In this document: one piece after another, positions 21,549 through 30,942 of the stretch | Layout: every line of letters begins with the position of its first letter | Numbering within the stretch: the stretch's first letter is position 1 | Assembly: GCF_001280065.1 (NCBI RefSeq) | Contig: NZ_LGEA01000047.1 | Span: 119,873 to 183,872 of the forward strand | Direction of reading: 5' to 3' | DNA: 64,000 nt | DNA from: Streptomyces sp. NRRL B-1140 | GTDB taxonomy: Bacteria; Actinomycetota; Actinomycetes; Streptomycetales; Streptomycetaceae | Translations under genes and position numbers: made by a program | Notes under the pieces: generated by a model | Databases searched by the model: none | Seen by the model: the letters and a program-made list of their open reading frames with translations, nothing else | Told to the model about the DNA's origin: nothing

Positions 21549-21735
21549 GGCGCCGCGCGGCCAGGCCCTCGTCGATCGTCGGCGTGGAAACGAGGGATCC
21601 GGACACCTTCCCGCCCACCAGCCGAGCACTGCGCGCCCGGTTTTGATTCCCACCGTTGTACGTGACTCCGTAAGATCTCGGTGCGAAGCGGTGCCGCAGT
21701 GGCCGAGTGCTCGCCCAAAAACCTCGGAGAATTCC

Positions 21736-22545
21736 ATGCGCCGCCGTCCCACCGTCCTCGCCGCTGCCGCCGCACTGCTGTGCGCTGGCTGCTCCGCGGC
21801 TGACACCGGAAACCGTGACGAGCCCGCGGCCGCGTCACCCTCCGTATCGCGCTCCGATCCCCGCTCTGCCGTGCGAGCGGCCGTGGCGGCTCTGCGCGAG
21901 GACAGCGCACGGTTGCGCCAGGAGGTCGCATTGGAGGGTGGGGGGCAGGTGTACGGCCTCACCATCACCGGCGGCTTCGACTTCGCCGCGGACAAGGGCC
22001 ACCTGGCGGTCGACCTGCCCGGTGGCGCCATCGACCACAGCGATCAGGTCTTCGCGGACGACAAGATCTACATCAGCGGCGCCCGGGGAATCGGCGAGGG
22101 CGCCTGGGGGGTCGTGCCCCGGGACCGGGCGGAGGCCCACTATCTGCTGCGGTCCCCGCTCAACGACCCTGAGCACGTCCTGCAGCAAATCGCCGCGATG
22201 CGCGAAGTCTCCCGGGAGGGTGAGGAGAACTTCCACGGGGTGCGCGTCGTGCACTACCGGGGCATCCTCGACCACCGGACCGTCACCCTGCGCATGGCCC
22301 CCGGCGTGCGCACGAAGATGAAGCAGGCCCGCGACACCCTGGGCAGCGACCTCCCGGTCTTCGCCGACGCGTGGGTCGACGGCCAAGGGCGGCTGGTGCG
22401 AACCCGCATGAGTGTGAACATGTCCGGTGCGCGGTCGACGCTGACCATGATCCTCTCGGACTTCGGTGAGCCGGTCCGCGTGAGGGTTCCGCGTGGCGCC
22501 GACACCGTACCCGTCACCGAGGTCGGCGGCATCCTGAACGGCTGA
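21736..22545 (+). CDS. Lipoprotein, LppX/LprG-like fold suspected
   Basis: 269-residue predicted lipoprotein: signal MRRRPTVLAAAAALLCAGC with the lipidated Cys at about 19, followed by a Ser/Pro/Asp linker. The rest alternates short strands (LTITGGFDFAADKGHLAVDL, FADDKIYISGARG, RVVHYRGILDHRTVTLRM, DAWVDGQGRLVRTRMSVN). That layout resembles the half-barrel lipid-binding LppX_LprAFG fold of actinobacteria, a structural guess rather than a motif match. Start ATG with GGAG 6 nt upstream. Convergent with the amidase gene. Confidence 0.8.
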   Translation: MRRRPTVLAAAAALLCAGCSAADTGNRDEPAAASPSVSRSDPRSAVRAAVAALREDSARLRQEVALEGGGQVYGLTITGGFDFAADKGHLAVDLPGGAIDHSDQVFADDKIYISGARGIGEGAWGVVPRDRAEAHYLLRSPLNDPEHVLQQIAAMREVSREGEENFHGVRVVHYRGILDHRTVTLRMAPGVRTKMKQARDTLGSDLPVFADAWVDGQGRLVRTRMSVNMSGARSTLTMILSDFGEPVRVRVPRGADTVPVTEVGGILNG

Positions 22546-22582
22546 GCCGGACAGTGCGGACACCTGAGCCGGCCCCGCCTGG

Positions 22583-23302
22583 TCAGCGTCGGTGTTCCGC
22601 CGGTATCGGCTCGGTATACGGCCGGGAGGTGGGGTGTGCATCCTTGAACTGGTCGTAGGCGACCTGTGCCGCGACGAGGACCTCGTCGTAGATCCGGTCC
22701 ATGTGCGGGCCGGCGCAGATGGTCGAGGACCAGTGGTGGTGGTAGAAGAGGTTGCTCCTGCTGGGGCGTTCGCCGATCACCTCGGCGAAAAGCCAGCCGG
22801 CGAGACGTGCGGCGCTCTTCCAGGTGGTCTCCCCAACCGTCCAGTGGGGCTTGAGCGTTGCGTTCGCCATTTCGATACTGATCGAGCCCTGGTTGCCGGC
22901 CGTGTTGCCGACGGCCCAGGCGTACTCGTGCACCTTGACGAACTGAGCGACGGCACCGGAGGCGTCCACGTCGAAGTGGGCCGAAGCCGGACGTACCGTC
23001 CAGAGGTCGAGCACACCCTGGTGCGAAAGCCGGCCGGCGTTGTGATGCAACGTGACCGACGTCTTCCTGTACGACGTGTGGGTGACGTGGCCTGTCGCGC
23101 TGAGCTCGTCGATGAAGTCCGCTACAGGACGGTCGTAGGGGATGGTGGCGGTAGCTTGTGGGCCGGCCTCCGCGCCGTTGTCGGCGAAGCCGACGAAGTC
23201 GCTCTCCGGAAGCTCATCGAGGTTGTCGGTGCCGGGTCCATCGCCGGTGTCGGTCCGCTCGATGGCCGCCCTCACGTCGTCGTCGACGTTGTTCTCGGGC
23301 AT
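22583..23302 (-). CDS. N-acetylmuramoyl-L-alanine amidase (amidase_2 type) without signal peptide
   Basis: 239-residue zinc amidase of the PGRP/T7-lysozyme-like amidase_2 family. Zinc-site segments: VTLHHNAGRLS, HFDVDASGAVAQFV and HHHWSSTICAGP; GNQGSISIEMAN is also typical. The first ~45 residues are acidic and probably unstructured (ENNVDDDVRAAIERTD region), and there is no signal peptide or membrane segment. Peptidoglycan access would therefore need lysis, a holin or a non-classical export route, as for phage endolysins. Start ATG 23302 with GAAAGGA upstream. Probably cotranscribed with the gene 100 bp upstream. Confidence 0.85.
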   Translation of the reverse strand: MPENNVDDDVRAAIERTDTGDGPGTDNLDELPESDFVGFADNGAEAGPQATATIPYDRPVADFIDELSATGHVTHTSYRKTSVTLHHNAGRLSHQGVLDLWTVRPASAHFDVDASGAVAQFVKVHEYAWAVGNTAGNQGSISIEMANATLKPHWTVGETTWKSAARLAGWLFAEVIGERPSRSNLFYHHHWSSTICAGPHMDRIYDEVLVAAQVAYDQFKDAHPTSRPYTEPIPAEHRR

Positions 23303-23402
23303 GACGCCGTCCTTTCTGTTGCGTGACTTCGCCTGACGGGTGGCCCGGAGGCCGGGCGGGGGAGCGCGGCACGACGACATGAGCCGAGCCGGTTACGGCC
23401 CG

Positions 23403-23858
23403 TCAGACGCCGGCTTGCTCCGTGAAATGCTCCAGGAGGGCTGCCTGGATGTGCTGGAGAAGCAGAGTGTTCTGCTTGATCCGGGTCAGCCGGGTCGTGG
23501 CGTGGGCGGCGTACTCCGGCCCTTCCACGGCCGAGGCCAGGAGGTTGGCGGCGAGTACGTCGATGCCGCGCGCAGTGTTCGCGAACTGGCCCGCGGGGAC
23601 CAGACGGCGGTCGAGCGGGACGGCGTCGTCGGCCACCACCTCGGTGACCAGTGACGGCTGCCAGGTGTCCGCGTTGTCGATCGAGTGGTGGGTGTCGAAC
23701 CGGACGGTGACCGTCTCACCGGCGGGCACGTCGACGCTGTACGAACCGTCTTCGTCGGTGTAGGCGTGGTCGATGAGCGTGAGGTCGGGGCGGTAGACGC
23801 TGACCTTGATCATGGAGATCGGCTCGTCCCCGGTGATGGTTCGCACATGCCCGTGCAT
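23403..23858 (-). CDS. Hypothetical protein with carboxypeptidase-regulatory-like beta-sandwich
   Basis: 151-residue protein lacking a signal peptide. Residues ~1-75 look like a small Ig-like/carboxypeptidase-regulatory domain (MHGHVRTITGDEPISMIKV, DHAYTDEDGSYSVDVPAGE). The second half is helical (GIDVLAANLLASAVEGPEY, LQHIQAALLEHFTEQ). Start ATG 23858 with GAGGAG 6 nt upstream. It lies 100 bp upstream of the amidase on the same strand, suggesting a functional pair, perhaps a structural or targeting partner. No specific function is recognised. Confidence 0.7.
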   Translation of the reverse strand: MHGHVRTITGDEPISMIKVSVYRPDLTLIDHAYTDEDGSYSVDVPAGETVTVRFDTHHSIDNADTWQPSLVTEVVADDAVPLDRRLVPAGQFANTARGIDVLAANLLASAVEGPEYAAHATTRLTRIKQNTLLLQHIQAALLEHFTEQAGV

Positions 23859-24087
23859 GCGAGGCTCCTCTCGGGCGCGGCCGGAGTCGACGAACGCAAG
23901 TCTGGTTGAATCGCAGACTTCTGAGAGGCCGTTCAGGGCGTCTGATTCCAGGTTCGCTCCGCGTGCAAACCCTGTCAATCTCGGACGCACCCCACTTCAC
24001 CGGGTCCGACGGCGGCCGCCCGAGCGACGTCACTGGCGGGGTGGAGGACGATCTTCAGGAGCGTCATGATCCGCACGGCGCAGACAT

Positions 24088-24123
24088 GAGCGCCCGGCCC
24101 CCGTGAGGTGGGCCCGGGCGCTC
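24088..24123. terminator. Hairpin downstream of the NlpC/P60 gene
   Basis: 10-bp stem GAGCGCCCGG / CCGGGCGCTC (24088-24097 with 24114-24123), 16-nt loop, 78 bp past the end of the minus-strand gene. The rest of 23859-24200 holds no recognisable gene. Confidence 0.5.
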
Positions 24124-24200
24124 GATCAGGGTCCGGACTCATGGCCTGCGCATGCCGTGCCCGGGCCCTGCTTGTGCTTTTCGCACCTGAGCGCCGTCGG

Positions 24201-25508
24201 TCAGAACCAGCTGGTGCATTCGATGCTGCCACCGCGGCCGTTCGTGCCGCAGGCGCGCATCACGAGGCCGGCGTCGTTCCACTGGGTGGTGTACGCGTCG
24301 TTGCCCGAGGTGACGGTGGTGTATCCCAGCATCGGGTCCCAGGTTTTCCCTCCGTCGGTACTGCGGTCCACCCAGATCTCGTCGCCGACCGTGCCCCCGG
24401 TGATGCGGCCCCAGGCGCACTGGGTGGTGTCGTTGTAGCGGAGCTCCACGGTTCGGCCGAAGACGGTGGTCGACTTGGCCGTCCACGCGCCCGCGGAGTC
24501 GGGCTGGGTGCCGTCGCCGCAGGACGTGTTGTTCTCCGCGCCGGCCAGAGTTCCGCCGATCGCCGGAAAGTCACCGCAGGACGGTACGTCTTTCAGCAAC
24601 GCCGGCCCTTGGACGAAGAGATTGCTGATCCAGCTGTGGTAGTCCGGCAGGTACGACCAGACGTTGTTCACCATGCCGTCGACCGTGGCCCGCTCGCCCA
24701 CCCGCTGGCACAGCACCCGCACCTGCACGGAGATGCCGTTGCCGTTGGTGAAGTTGATGCGGCTGCCGGTGTTGGAGTCCTGCCGCAGATTGGGCCGGCC
24801 CCATGTCTTCTGGTAAGAACCGCGGCCGTCCCAGGTCCAGACCATCGGCACGGCGTCGGCGTGCGGGCGGAACGCGCCCTGGTAGCGGTCCCAGCGGGCG
24901 TTGATGGAATTGACCTGGATCTTCGCACCGGATTCCGGTGCTTCGACCATCAGTCCGTTGCCGAGGTAGAGCGCGACGTGTGTCGGCCCGAGGCCCTCAG
25001 GTCCGAAGTACATGATGTCGCCGGGCAGCAGCACGGCCGACCCTTGCGACTTCAGCAGCTTCGTGTGCGCGTACCCCGGTGCCGCGAAGGTCGCCTGGGT
25101 CGTGCGTTCCGTGATGATGTCCCGGCCGGTCGCCTTGTACCAGGCCCAGCGCACCAGGCCGATGCAGTCGAAGCTCCAGTACGTCGGATCCGCAGCGGTT
25201 TCAGGGTAGAAGCGATCGTATATCCCTTGGCTGGGACCGGGCATTCCCTGCGCGTGGCCACCACCCCAGGCGTACTGCTGCCCGACGTAACGGCACGCGA
25301 CCTGGACGGCCGCCTGCGCCGCCTGGCTCGCACCGGACTGCAACGGCGCGCATCCGGTGGCGGCGGTCGCCGGAGCGGCCGAGGCGACCGGCAGACCGAT
25401 ACTCACCACTGTCACGAGCGCGGCCAGCAACAGTCGTACCCGGCTGACCCATCGCCGCTCACCCCGCCCCGCTTTCCCCGTTCCCCGTGATCTGCGCGCT
25501 CTGTCCAC
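24201..25508 (-). CDS. Secreted NlpC/P60 cysteine peptidase with DUF2690 domain
   Basis: 435-residue secreted protein. A hydrophobic signal segment (LLLAALVTVVSIGLPVASA) ends near residue 50. An NlpC/P60 domain (about 60-210) follows, with catalytic Cys115 in WSFDCIGLVRWA and His177 in GPTHVALYLGNG, so peptide-bond cleavage in cell-wall peptides is likely. The C-terminal ~95 residues (SCGDGTQPDSAGAW to the end) resemble DUF2690, a Cys-containing domain usually found in Streptomyces membrane regulators and secreted proteins. GTG 25508 is the first start; an inner GTG near residue 21 is also possible. Single gene, divergent from the next. Confidence 0.85.
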   Translation of the reverse strand: MDRARRSRGTGKAGRGERRWVSRVRLLLAALVTVVSIGLPVASAAPATAATGCAPLQSGASQAAQAAVQVACRYVGQQYAWGGGHAQGMPGPSQGIYDRFYPETAADPTYWSFDCIGLVRWAWYKATGRDIITERTTQATFAAPGYAHTKLLKSQGSAVLLPGDIMYFGPEGLGPTHVALYLGNGLMVEAPESGAKIQVNSINARWDRYQGAFRPHADAVPMVWTWDGRGSYQKTWGRPNLRQDSNTGSRINFTNGNGISVQVRVLCQRVGERATVDGMVNNVWSYLPDYHSWISNLFVQGPALLKDVPSCGDFPAIGGTLAGAENNTSCGDGTQPDSAGAWTAKSTTVFGRTVELRYNDTTQCAWGRITGGTVGDEIWVDRSTDGGKTWDPMLGYTTVTSGNDAYTTQWNDAGLVMRACGTNGRGGSIECTSWF

Positions 25509-25656
25509 GGCATTCCCCCCGGTCTCGGTGGTCTACCGTGAACGTACGGGTTCCTGGCTGCCGAACGGCCCTGACATCTGTCAGGACCTGACCGGCACAT
25601 CCGCTCCGTAAGGTCTGCGGTCATCACCCGATCTCACAGCGGAGGGACCACCTTCT

Positions 25657-26031
25657 ATGCGCACCAAGCTGAGGCGCGCCGCCGCGCTGGCCTTTGCCGG
25701 CGTGACCGCGGTCGTCGTCACGACCGGCACCGCACAGGCCAAGCCGGCCGACACCTGGGCAGGTTGCCCGTACGGCGCAGTCTGCGTCTATCCGCAGAAC
25801 CAGAACCCGGCCGTCTCGCCGAGCCACATCTACTGGACCTACGGCGCCCACAACCTCAGCAACCAGGTGGGCAACCACTGGGTGCTGAACAACCAGTACG
25901 ACGGCGCGGTGGTCGAGCTGTGCCTCAGCTACAACGCGAACGACTGTACGTCGTCGATCGCTCCCCAACACGGCGAGTACCGCGACCTGGGGCCCATCAA
26001 CTCGCTGCATCTGAGGCCGCACTACAACTAA
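25657..26031 (+). CDS. Small secreted protein, peptidase-inhibitor I36 family
   Basis: 124-residue exported protein: signal peptide ending TGTAQA, then a ~95-residue mature part with four Cys and the opening CPYGAVCVYPQNQ. This resembles the CPxGxVCLY start of the I36/SMPI-like inhibitor fold, which is widespread in Streptomyces. Known members inhibit metalloproteases, but many paralogues have no shown activity, so inhibition is not certain here. GGAGGG precedes the ATG. It stands divergent from the NlpC/P60 gene. Confidence 0.75.
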   Translation: MRTKLRRAAALAFAGVTAVVVTTGTAQAKPADTWAGCPYGAVCVYPQNQNPAVSPSHIYWTYGAHNLSNQVGNHWVLNNQYDGAVVELCLSYNANDCTSSIAPQHGEYRDLGPINSLHLRPHYN

Positions 26032-26388
26032 TGGAAGGGCATGGCCTGCGCGACGTCGGAAGCCGGTACGAAGCCCCCGCTCGCCGGGTGAAGGCCTCAT
26101 CACCTCTCCGGACCGGCGCACCGCCCGTGCGCAGGCCACGCCGACAGACCCAGGCCGACTGGGCTCCCCGGTCGCCCTGTCCGCCACCGTCCTTCACCAC
26201 ACCAGGTGTTGGCCCAAACCTCAACTCATTACACCTGAAACACAGTTGTGGCTCGTCCTCCTGGTTGGCAGACTCGCCTCCGTCGACGGAAGTAAGCGGA
26301 CAAGTGTGCGAACGAATGCCTGACGGCACGCACGCGGAACCATCACGTCGGCGGACGGGGCCTACGTCACCTCACCAGGGGGAACTCC
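26032..26388. other. Gene-free interval
   Basis: No reading frame with family similarity. It presumably holds the promoter of the following secreted-protein gene; no clear consensus was seen. A somewhat AT-richer patch lies near 26215-26260. Confidence 0.4.
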
Positions 26389-27300
26389 ATGAACCTCAGC
26401 TTGCCCAGACGCGTCCTGGGCCGCACCACCGCCACCCTCGCGCTGGCGCTGGCCATGGCCACCGGTACCACCGGTCTGCTCTCCGGCACCGAAGCGCACG
26501 CCCTGCCGGTCACCGAGGGCTCCTTCAGCTTCAGTGGTGACGAGGGCGACTACATCAGCGGCGGCCAGTCCTACGCCTACACGACGGCGTCCCAGGACCG
26601 CATGAACGTCTCCGGCAACACCGACAACAGGGTGGTCACCGTCTCCGTCGACGGAGCGAACGGCGACTGGTGGACCCTCAACCTCGCAGCACCATCCGGC
26701 AAGACCCTGACGCCCGGAACCTACACGGGAGCCACCCGCTTCCCGTTCAACGACGGGAGCGAACCGGGCCTGTCGCTCAGCGGCAACGGCCGCGGCTGCA
26801 ACCAGCTCACGGGCACCTTCACCGTCTCAGCGGTGGAGTTCGGCCCCCAGGGCTACGTGAAGAAGCTCGACGCCGCCTTCGTGCAGCACTGCGAGGGAGG
26901 TACCCCGGCCGCTCGCGGTGAGGTCCACATCGAGAACCCGGCCCCGCCGGCCGAGCTCGGCCTCGACCTCGACATCGCCCTGGCCGGCACCGCGAGCTCA
27001 CTCAACGGCAAGGCCACCTTCCACGGCGCGGTGAGCTGTAACAAGCCCGTGCGGGTGAGCGTCGGAGGTGACGTCACGCAGGTGAAGAAGCGGGACCTCA
27101 TCCGCGGTTCCTTCTCCGCGTCGGTGTCCTGCACCCCGGGTGCCCCGGTCGCCTGGACCGGTACGGCCGTACCCACCGGATCGGTCCCCTTCCAGAAGGG
27201 GGACGTCGAGGTCGAGGGCCGCGCGACGGCGACAGACCCGGACTACGAGCAGCCCGTGACGGTCAGCGAGACAGTCGCGGTCCGCCTCAGCCGGGTCTGA
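26389..27300 (+). CDS. Secreted hypothetical protein
   Basis: 303-residue exported protein with a signal peptide ending near LSGTEAHA (about residue 38). The mature chain is beta-rich with two parts: residues ~40-185 (SFSFSGDEGDYISGGQSYAY, LNLAAPSGKTLTPGTYTGA, one Cys pair) and ~185-303 (a repeat-like ELGLDLDIALAGTASSLNG segment with another Cys pair). No catalytic motif is visible. GGGGGA precedes the ATG. A strong bidirectional terminator follows. Function unknown; an extracellular matrix or surface role is only a guess. Confidence 0.78.
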   Translation: MNLSLPRRVLGRTTATLALALAMATGTTGLLSGTEAHALPVTEGSFSFSGDEGDYISGGQSYAYTTASQDRMNVSGNTDNRVVTVSVDGANGDWWTLNLAAPSGKTLTPGTYTGATRFPFNDGSEPGLSLSGNGRGCNQLTGTFTVSAVEFGPQGYVKKLDAAFVQHCEGGTPAARGEVHIENPAPPAELGLDLDIALAGTASSLNGKATFHGAVSCNKPVRVSVGGDVTQVKKRDLIRGSFSASVSCTPGAPVAWTGTAVPTGSVPFQKGDVEVEGRATATDPDYEQPVTVSETVAVRLSRV

Positions 27301-27334
27301 CCCCGACGTCCTGGCACCTGACCACAGCCGCGCC

Positions 27335-27382
27335 GCCCGGCCCGGGCGCCGAACCTCTCGAGGTCCGGCGCCCGGGCCGGGC
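27335..27382. terminator. Bidirectional terminator
   Basis: Perfect 17-bp stem GCCCGGCCCGGGCGCCG (27335-27351) with its complement at 27366-27382. The loop contains a further ACCT/AGGT pair. It lies between convergent genes. Confidence 0.85.
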
Positions 27383-27422
27383 GCGTCGGTCTGCGGATGG
27401 ACCACGGGCGGGGTGATGCCCG

Positions 27423-28664
27423 TCAGTCCTGCCCGGCCTGTCCCTGCACCTGCTCCAGCACGTGCTGCGCGGAGCTCGCCCCGCTGAAGAGGTCGGGGCC
27501 GTACTGGTTGAGCTGTCGGTTGACCTGCTCCCAGTTCTTCGTCGTGCGCAGCGGAATCGCCGTGGCGTTGGCGGCTTCGAGGACCTCTCGGGCACCGGCG
27601 AGGTGGGCGTTGTCGTACCACGCGTGCTGTGCCGACTCGCGCGACGGATAAGCACGTCCCACCCCGCCGAGCCACTCCAGTTGCTTCCTGGCGGTCATCA
27701 GCGTGATCGCTTTGAACGCCCCCTCCGGATCCGGGCAGGACGTGGAGATGCCGAACCCGGAACCGGAGGTGTACGTCCTGCTGCCCTCGGGGCCGGCGGG
27801 AAGCGTGGTGAGACCCACCTGGAAGCCGGCCTGATTCCTCAGATTCAGCAACGCCCAGGGCCCGTTGGTCCCCATGCCCACGTTGCCGCTGAGGAACTCC
27901 CGGTCGGAGAAGGCCGGATCGGGCGCGGGCAGGCGGGGGGCGACCTTCTCCTTGGCCGCGAGGTCGGCGTACCACTGCACGCCCTCGGTCATGGCGGGGG
28001 TGGTGAGCCGCAGTCTGCCCGCCCCGTCGGTGGGCTGCGCCCCGCTCCTGGTCAGCACCATGGGGAACATCGACACATCCTGAGGCGCCGCCACGAATCC
28101 GTACTGGCGGTCCCCTGTCAGCTTGCGGGCGGCCGACTCGAATTCGGCCAGGGTCCATCCCACTCTGGGCTCCGGCACCCCCGCGCTGCGGAACATGTCC
28201 TTGTTGTACGTGAGGATCACCGGGCCGACGTCGTACGGCAGCGCGTACTGCTTGCCGTCCGCGCTCAGTCCGTCCAGGACGGACTTGTCGAAGTCGCTCA
28301 CGTCGAACTTGTTCCTGGCGATCAGATCGTCGAGCGGCAGCATGCCCTGGGTGTAGCCCGTGGTGCGCAGCGCCTGCATCGAGACGATGCAGGGCGCGTC
28401 GCCGCTGTCGAAACGGGTGGCGAGCTTGGTGAAGTAGTCGTCGAAGGACGAGGTCTCGAGTTTGATCGTGATCCGGGGATCCTCGTTGGACACACGGTCC
28501 GCGAGTTCCTGCCAGACCTGTTGCTCCTCACCACCGTTGGCCCACATCGACCAGGTCAACGTCCTCGAACCATCACTGCCTGCGCCGCACGCCGTGGCCA
28601 GTGTCCCGGCCAGCGTCAGCGCGAGCGCGACGGCTGCCCTCACTGCGATGCGCGGCCTTGCCAT
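27423..28664 (-). CDS. ABC-type sugar-binding lipoprotein (orphan)
   Basis: 413-residue family-1 extracellular solute-binding protein. Signal with lipobox ATAC (Cys about 26), then TWSMWANGGEEQQVWQELAD, SGDAPCIVSMQALR, LPYDVGPVILTYNKDMFR and FLSGNVGMGTNGPWALLNL, all typical of carbohydrate ABC importers. No permease or ATPase gene is next to it, so it must use a transporter encoded elsewhere or is a remnant of a dispersed system. An AT-rich patch upstream probably carries the promoter. Ligand unknown. Confidence 0.88.
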   Translation of the reverse strand: MARPRIAVRAAVALALTLAGTLATACGAGSDGSRTLTWSMWANGGEEQQVWQELADRVSNEDPRITIKLETSSFDDYFTKLATRFDSGDAPCIVSMQALRTTGYTQGMLPLDDLIARNKFDVSDFDKSVLDGLSADGKQYALPYDVGPVILTYNKDMFRSAGVPEPRVGWTLAEFESAARKLTGDRQYGFVAAPQDVSMFPMVLTRSGAQPTDGAGRLRLTTPAMTEGVQWYADLAAKEKVAPRLPAPDPAFSDREFLSGNVGMGTNGPWALLNLRNQAGFQVGLTTLPAGPEGSRTYTSGSGFGISTSCPDPEGAFKAITLMTARKQLEWLGGVGRAYPSRESAQHAWYDNAHLAGAREVLEAANATAIPLRTTKNWEQVNRQLNQYGPDLFSGASSAQHVLEQVQGQAGQD

Positions 28665-28685
28665 GACACGTCCATATGTCCACTT

Positions 28686-28710
28686 GAAGGCAATATGCGT
28701 GCATTATGAC
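28686..28710 (-). promoter_or_regulatory. AT-rich promoter/operator patch of the sugar-binding gene
   Basis: Unusually AT-rich for this window. It contains a near-palindrome around AATATGCGTGCATTAT and, on the minus strand, a -10-like CATAAT (28708-28703). No matching -35 was clear. A LacI-type operator is possible but not shown. Confidence 0.3.
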
Positions 28711-28885
28711 ATGGTGTGTATGCGGATGTGTGCACCATGCGCCGTTTCCCGTGAGAAGCATCATCGGCCACGGCGACGACCGGTCGATATGCGCCGACGC
28801 CGACGGCGGGTCACGATGGTCGTGAACGGCCCGCTCCGCTCGATCACGGCGCCGACAGGAGGTGCGGCGCCGGTAGGAGGTGACG

Positions 28886-29890
28886 ATGCTCCGGACGCAC
28901 CTGTGCGACGTACTCGGCATCGAACTGCCCGTGATCGGCGCGCCCTACGGCCCGTTCGAACAGGTGGATCTAGCCGCCGCCGTGAGTGGTGCGGGAGCCC
29001 TGGGCAGTCTGGGCACGGCGGTGCGTCCGCTCACCGACCTGCGCCGCCAGTGGGCCCGGATGCGGGAGCTGACCGACCGGCCCTTCGCCGTCAACCACAC
29101 CTTGCGCCCTCTGAACGAGGAGGCGTTTCAGGCGACGCTCGAGGAACATCCGGCCTGCATTTCGTTCCACCTCGGCGTTCCCGACGACCTGATCGAGCGT
29201 GCCCATGACGCCGGCATCCTGTGGATCCAGCAGGTCATGGACGTCCGGCAGGCCGAGCAGGCCGTTCGGGCGGGCGCGGACGTCGTCGTCGCCCAGGGCG
29301 GCGAGGCGGGGGGCCAGGGCGGTGAGGTGGCCACCATGGTGCTCGTGCCGCAGGTCGTGGACATCGCGGGCGGGACCCCGGTTGTCGCAGCGGGTGGCAT
29401 TGCCGACGGCCGGGGGCTGGCGGCGGCGCTGGCGCTCGGTGCGCAGGGCGTGGCTATCGGTACCCGTCTGCTCGCGTCGGCTGAGATGGACATCGCCGAG
29501 GAGTGGAAGGACCGGATCGTCCGCGCCGAGGCGCGCGACACGGTCAAGCTGGCTCACAGCGACAGGTTCATGCCGCCCTTCTCGCGCCCCGGCGCCTACG
29601 GCTTCCCCCGTTCCCTGCGTACACCTTTCGTCGAGGAGGCCGAGGAGCATCCCGAACGGGTGCGACCGGACGAGGCGGGCCCCCGACTCGTGGAGGCCAT
29701 GCTCACCGGCCGGGGACACGAGTTCCTCCCCTTCACGGGACAGTCCGCCGCCCTCGTGCACGACGTCCTTCCCGCAGCCGAGATCGTGCGGCGCATCGTC
29801 GACGACGCGGAGATCATCCTCCGCCGAACAGCCGACGCCTGCACCGCTACGGGCGGGCGGCCCGGCCCCGGCGGTTCCGCCTCTTCCTGA
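28886..29890 (+). CDS. Nitronate monooxygenase-like FMN protein (active-site His replaced)
   Basis: 334-residue TIM-barrel FMN protein of the 2-nitropropane dioxygenase family. N-terminal LPVIGAPYGPFEQVDLAAAV, then ADVVVAQGGEAGGQGGEV and the FMN phosphate site VVAAGGIADGRGLAAALALG followed by GTRLLASAE. In true class I nitronate monooxygenases the AGG motif is followed by the catalytic His (AGGH); here it is Gln. The protein may therefore bind FMN but catalyse something else. ATG 28886 is chosen because AGGAGGTGA lies 5 nt upstream. It is divergent from the sugar-binding gene and otherwise isolated. Confidence 0.85.
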   Translation: MLRTHLCDVLGIELPVIGAPYGPFEQVDLAAAVSGAGALGSLGTAVRPLTDLRRQWARMRELTDRPFAVNHTLRPLNEEAFQATLEEHPACISFHLGVPDDLIERAHDAGILWIQQVMDVRQAEQAVRAGADVVVAQGGEAGGQGGEVATMVLVPQVVDIAGGTPVVAAGGIADGRGLAAALALGAQGVAIGTRLLASAEMDIAEEWKDRIVRAEARDTVKLAHSDRFMPPFSRPGAYGFPRSLRTPFVEEAEEHPERVRPDEAGPRLVEAMLTGRGHEFLPFTGQSAALVHDVLPAAEIVRRIVDDAEIILRRTADACTATGGRPGPGGSASS

Positions 29891-30942
29891 CGTCCGGCCC
29901 GTTTGGCTGGTTCTGGGGTGTGGTATCGGCTGCTGCCACAGCCGCGAGCGTGAGGCCGGTGGGCGGTGCGCGAGTGCCCGACGTGCGGCAGGCGGGGCTT
30001 TCGGTCAATGCGGGGGAGGGAAGCGGCCCGCTCTCGGAGCCCGTACCGAGCGGGCGGGGTGATCTTGCTGAGGGGGCGTGGCACACCCTGCACAACAGTG
30101 GGCAGCGGAGCGAATCGGTCGCTGCGGAGGTGCCGGTCCACTCGGATCCCTGGTCAGACGGCGCACGGTCACCGGCCTCGGCCAGATGGCCAGGCCTGCC
30201 GGAAGTGCTGGCGCTCCCGCAGGGGACCTCGGACACGCCCCCCGTCAGGGCGGCCGGCCCAGGCCACGGACGTGGCTCAGGCACGAGCGAGCTCGGCATC
30301 GGCCCCAGTGCTGCAGCTCCACGTCCGCCTCGGGCCAGACCGACGCCGAAGCGGCGGTCGCGCAGAATGCGCGAAGCGCTGCTGGGCCACCGACCCTGAT
30401 CGCTGCCGGGAGCCGCCCCAGCCCGCGAGGGCTCAGGCCAGACGCCATAGGCGGCCATGAACATGTCGAGCAGACCATCGATCGCCGCTGGCGGACGAAC
30501 CTGACTCCGAGGCAGTCGACGCCGCTGTCCGGGGTGACGAAATCGGCAGCCGGCCGCTGCCTCGGCCACCTTGCACCGTCGCTCGCACTCCAACCGCGTC
30601 GGCCGACCGTTGCCCGGCAACCGCAACGACTGCCAGGCATGAGAGCTGTCCGGCGCGCCTGAGGCACCAGGTCCAGGAGCGCGTGCGTTCAGCTGTCTCG
30701 GCGCACAGGGGGAAGCCTTCCTCCGACTGATCCACCACGATCATCGTGCGCGCAGGCGTCAGAACACGCGAAGCAGCCGAAGAAACGCTCGTGGTCACCG
30801 ACCTCGAAGCGGGCCGGACCCCGATAGGGCGGCTCTGCGCCGGGGCCGCCGTCGCGGGTGTGCTCGGAGGCTTCATCCTTGGCTGGCGAAGGGGCCCGGA
30901 GGTTCGGGTGAAGCAACCTCCGGGCGCCTTCCGTGACTGTCG
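29891..30942. other. About 1 kb without a supportable gene
   Basis: Reading frames on both strands are low-complexity Arg/Ala/Pro/Ser strings with no family features and no ribosome sites. The interval may be decayed coding DNA, like the following 8 kb, but nothing in it is recognisable. Confidence 0.55.

Noticed and set aside
30433-30876. Minus-strand 147-codon frame, considered as transposase debris
   Set aside because: No DDE or HTH motif could be read; composition-driven open frame.
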